Origin: Stercorarius parasiticus
Taxonomy: Eukaryota; Chordata; Aves; Charadriiformes; Stercorariidae
Direction of reading: 5' to 3'
NCBI GenBank assembly: GCA_013396915.1
Contig: VWZL01005185.1
Span: forward strand, 124,001 to 188,000
Length of the DNA: 64,000 nt
Shown here: positions 62,800 to 64,000 of the stretch, piece after piece
Position numbering within the stretch: position 1 is the first letter of the stretch
How the letters are laid out: every line of letters begins with the position of its first letter
Notes under the pieces: generated by a model
What the model was told of the DNA's origin: nothing
What the model saw: only the letters and a program-made list of their open reading frames with translations
Databases searched by the model: none
Position numbers and translations under genes: made by a program

Positions 62800-64000
62800 T
62801 TCATACCAACAGGACTTTAACAGCTCTTGCAATCAGAAGATTTTGTGAGCTGGAAACACATGCAGATGTTTACAAGGGTTGGTTTGATTTGCATTCTGGA
62901 AAATTCCAGCATTCAAATGCAAAATATCCCACAAAATAATTATGCTCTCTCCCTCTTTTTCCTCTTCGCCTTGCATACTACTCTCCCCCTTTGCGCTTTT
63001 CTCCCCACATGCCCACTGCAGCTTTACCAACCTATTTTGCTAGATTCAAATACCAATTTATCCTGTATTCACATGCCTGACTTGTGGTCAGCCTGCAGCA
63101 GTTCAGGTGAGCACCTTCCACCACACTGCCATCTGACTCTGTTCGGCAAATGGCACCAGCCCCGAGCCGGATATTTTACCTTCTGTGTCAGGAGCTGGCA
63201 CACGGCTTCATGGTCACACTCACAAACCCATCAGATTTACCTGCCTCCAACAGAAAAGAGGAGGGCCAGCTGCGTCCAGCTTCTACAAGAAAAGCAGAAT
63301 CTCCCCTTGCTTCTGAAAGGGGAAAGCAGCCACTGAGATCCTTGTTCAAGGGACTAAATGCAATGAATACCCCCTGGCCTGGTGCACACCGTATATACAC
63401 AACAGTTTCATGCAAATATTTATTTCCCTCCTAGTCCCCTCTAAAATCATTTCAGATTGGATTGCTTTGTCCTCCAACAGAAGATAGCAGGAATTACGCT
63501 GAGCACTAGTTGGCATTAACAGTAACTACGGATTACGCCCCACACGATGTGATTTTTGTGTTTGATCCTCTACACGCTATACACGTACACTCACAAGCAA
63601 GAGCAACATGGGCACAGTCAGCCACCCAAAGAAAACAAGCACAACCTGCTTCATTTTCAATACTTCTGTAATTCTAACTCTTAGCTGTTGGATTTGAATC
63701 GTTTAGTTTATGCTTTTGTCTTTTCCTCTCAAGACTAGCTACAACAGAGCTGCCTCTTCTCTTGGCCGGTGCTCGTCTGAGCACTTGACAACAACTAAGG
63801 ACCCTTTCCAAAAATCAATTAAAAAAATAAAGTTTTCCAGCCAGCAGGGGTGAAACGACTCAGCTACTCGCACTGTCCTTAGCACCTGGAGTGCCACAAA
63901 AGCTCTGGCTAACTGTGTCACCCCTATCTTCCTCACCAATGCTGCTGCTCTTCAAAGCCAGAGAAATACTCTCAGCCCAAGCGATAAACTCAACATAAAA

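Larger units (their letters stand above)
46591..64000 (-). other. SLC35F1 upstream intron sequence
   Basis: This sequence lies 5' of the first recognised exon and is inferred to be intron, because the exon there starts in mid-codon after a good acceptor. No upstream exon was recognised. It holds two CR1 pieces (48564-49007 minus and 50586-50886 plus), a TAAAA repeat, a 37-bp tandem duplication, a GC-rich patch near 53000-53160, an LTR from 59981 and an assembly anomaly at 61311-61586. The 169-codon plus-strand frame at 62827-63336 has no recognisable similarity. Confidence 0.7.

Noticed and set aside
62827..63336. 169-codon plus-strand open frame
   Set aside because: The peptide has no recognisable domain or repeat and the region lacks splice or promoter context. 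The frame is compatible with chance in a locally stop-poor, pyrimidine-rich stretch.
46591..64000. Search for the upstream SLC35F1 exon (first membrane segments)
   Set aside because: No minus-strand stretch gave the expected hydrophobic pair of helices ending in a Gly-split donor, so none is annotated.

Overview
The window is vertebrate nuclear DNA, most likely from a bird and probably from Neoaves. It carries at least ten CR1 retrotransposon pieces, several ending in the typical 3' ATTCTATG-type octamers. It also has one LTR starting TGTCCTGGTTTGAG, a type I associate with neoavian genomes. I saw no Alu, B1 or L1 sequence. There is no bacterial gene, operon or CRISPR array, and nearly all open reading frames are chance frames in AT-rich intron.

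One gene explains the window: SLC35F1, a brain-enriched orphan transporter of the nucleotide-sugar-transporter-like SLC35 family, on the minus strand. Five internal coding exons lie at 46463-46590, 32539-32698, 26975-27131, 22785-22837 and 17332-17486, given in transcript order. All have GT/AG splice sites and the reading phase is continuous across all four internal junctions. Together they give 653 coding bases, about 218 codons from roughly the middle to the C-terminal third of the protein. I found neither the exons upstream of 46590 (N-terminus and first membrane segments) nor the terminal exon with the 3' UTR. The gene therefore appears to run out of the window on both sides, and everything else is intron.

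Layout: 1-17331 is the start of the last intron, with two CR1 pieces and microsatellites. 17487-22784, 22838-26974 and 27132-32538 are mid-sized introns with three CR1 pieces. 32699-46462 holds two adjacent plus-strand CR1 pieces, one with a reverse transcriptase segment, plus a short CR1 tail. 46591-64000 is upstream intron with two CR1 pieces, a (TAAAA)n repeat bordered by a 9-bp direct repeat, an LTR, and a single N next to an exact 128-bp copy of sequence 3.5 kb away. That last feature is probably an assembly error.

I found no convincing new biological system. The points most worth following are the 53-bp SLC35F1 exon, which is hidden opposite the joint-longest open frame, the 61.3-61.6 kb assembly anomaly, the (TAAAA)n insertion-like structure, and a few conserved-looking intron stretches that need a genome alignment.
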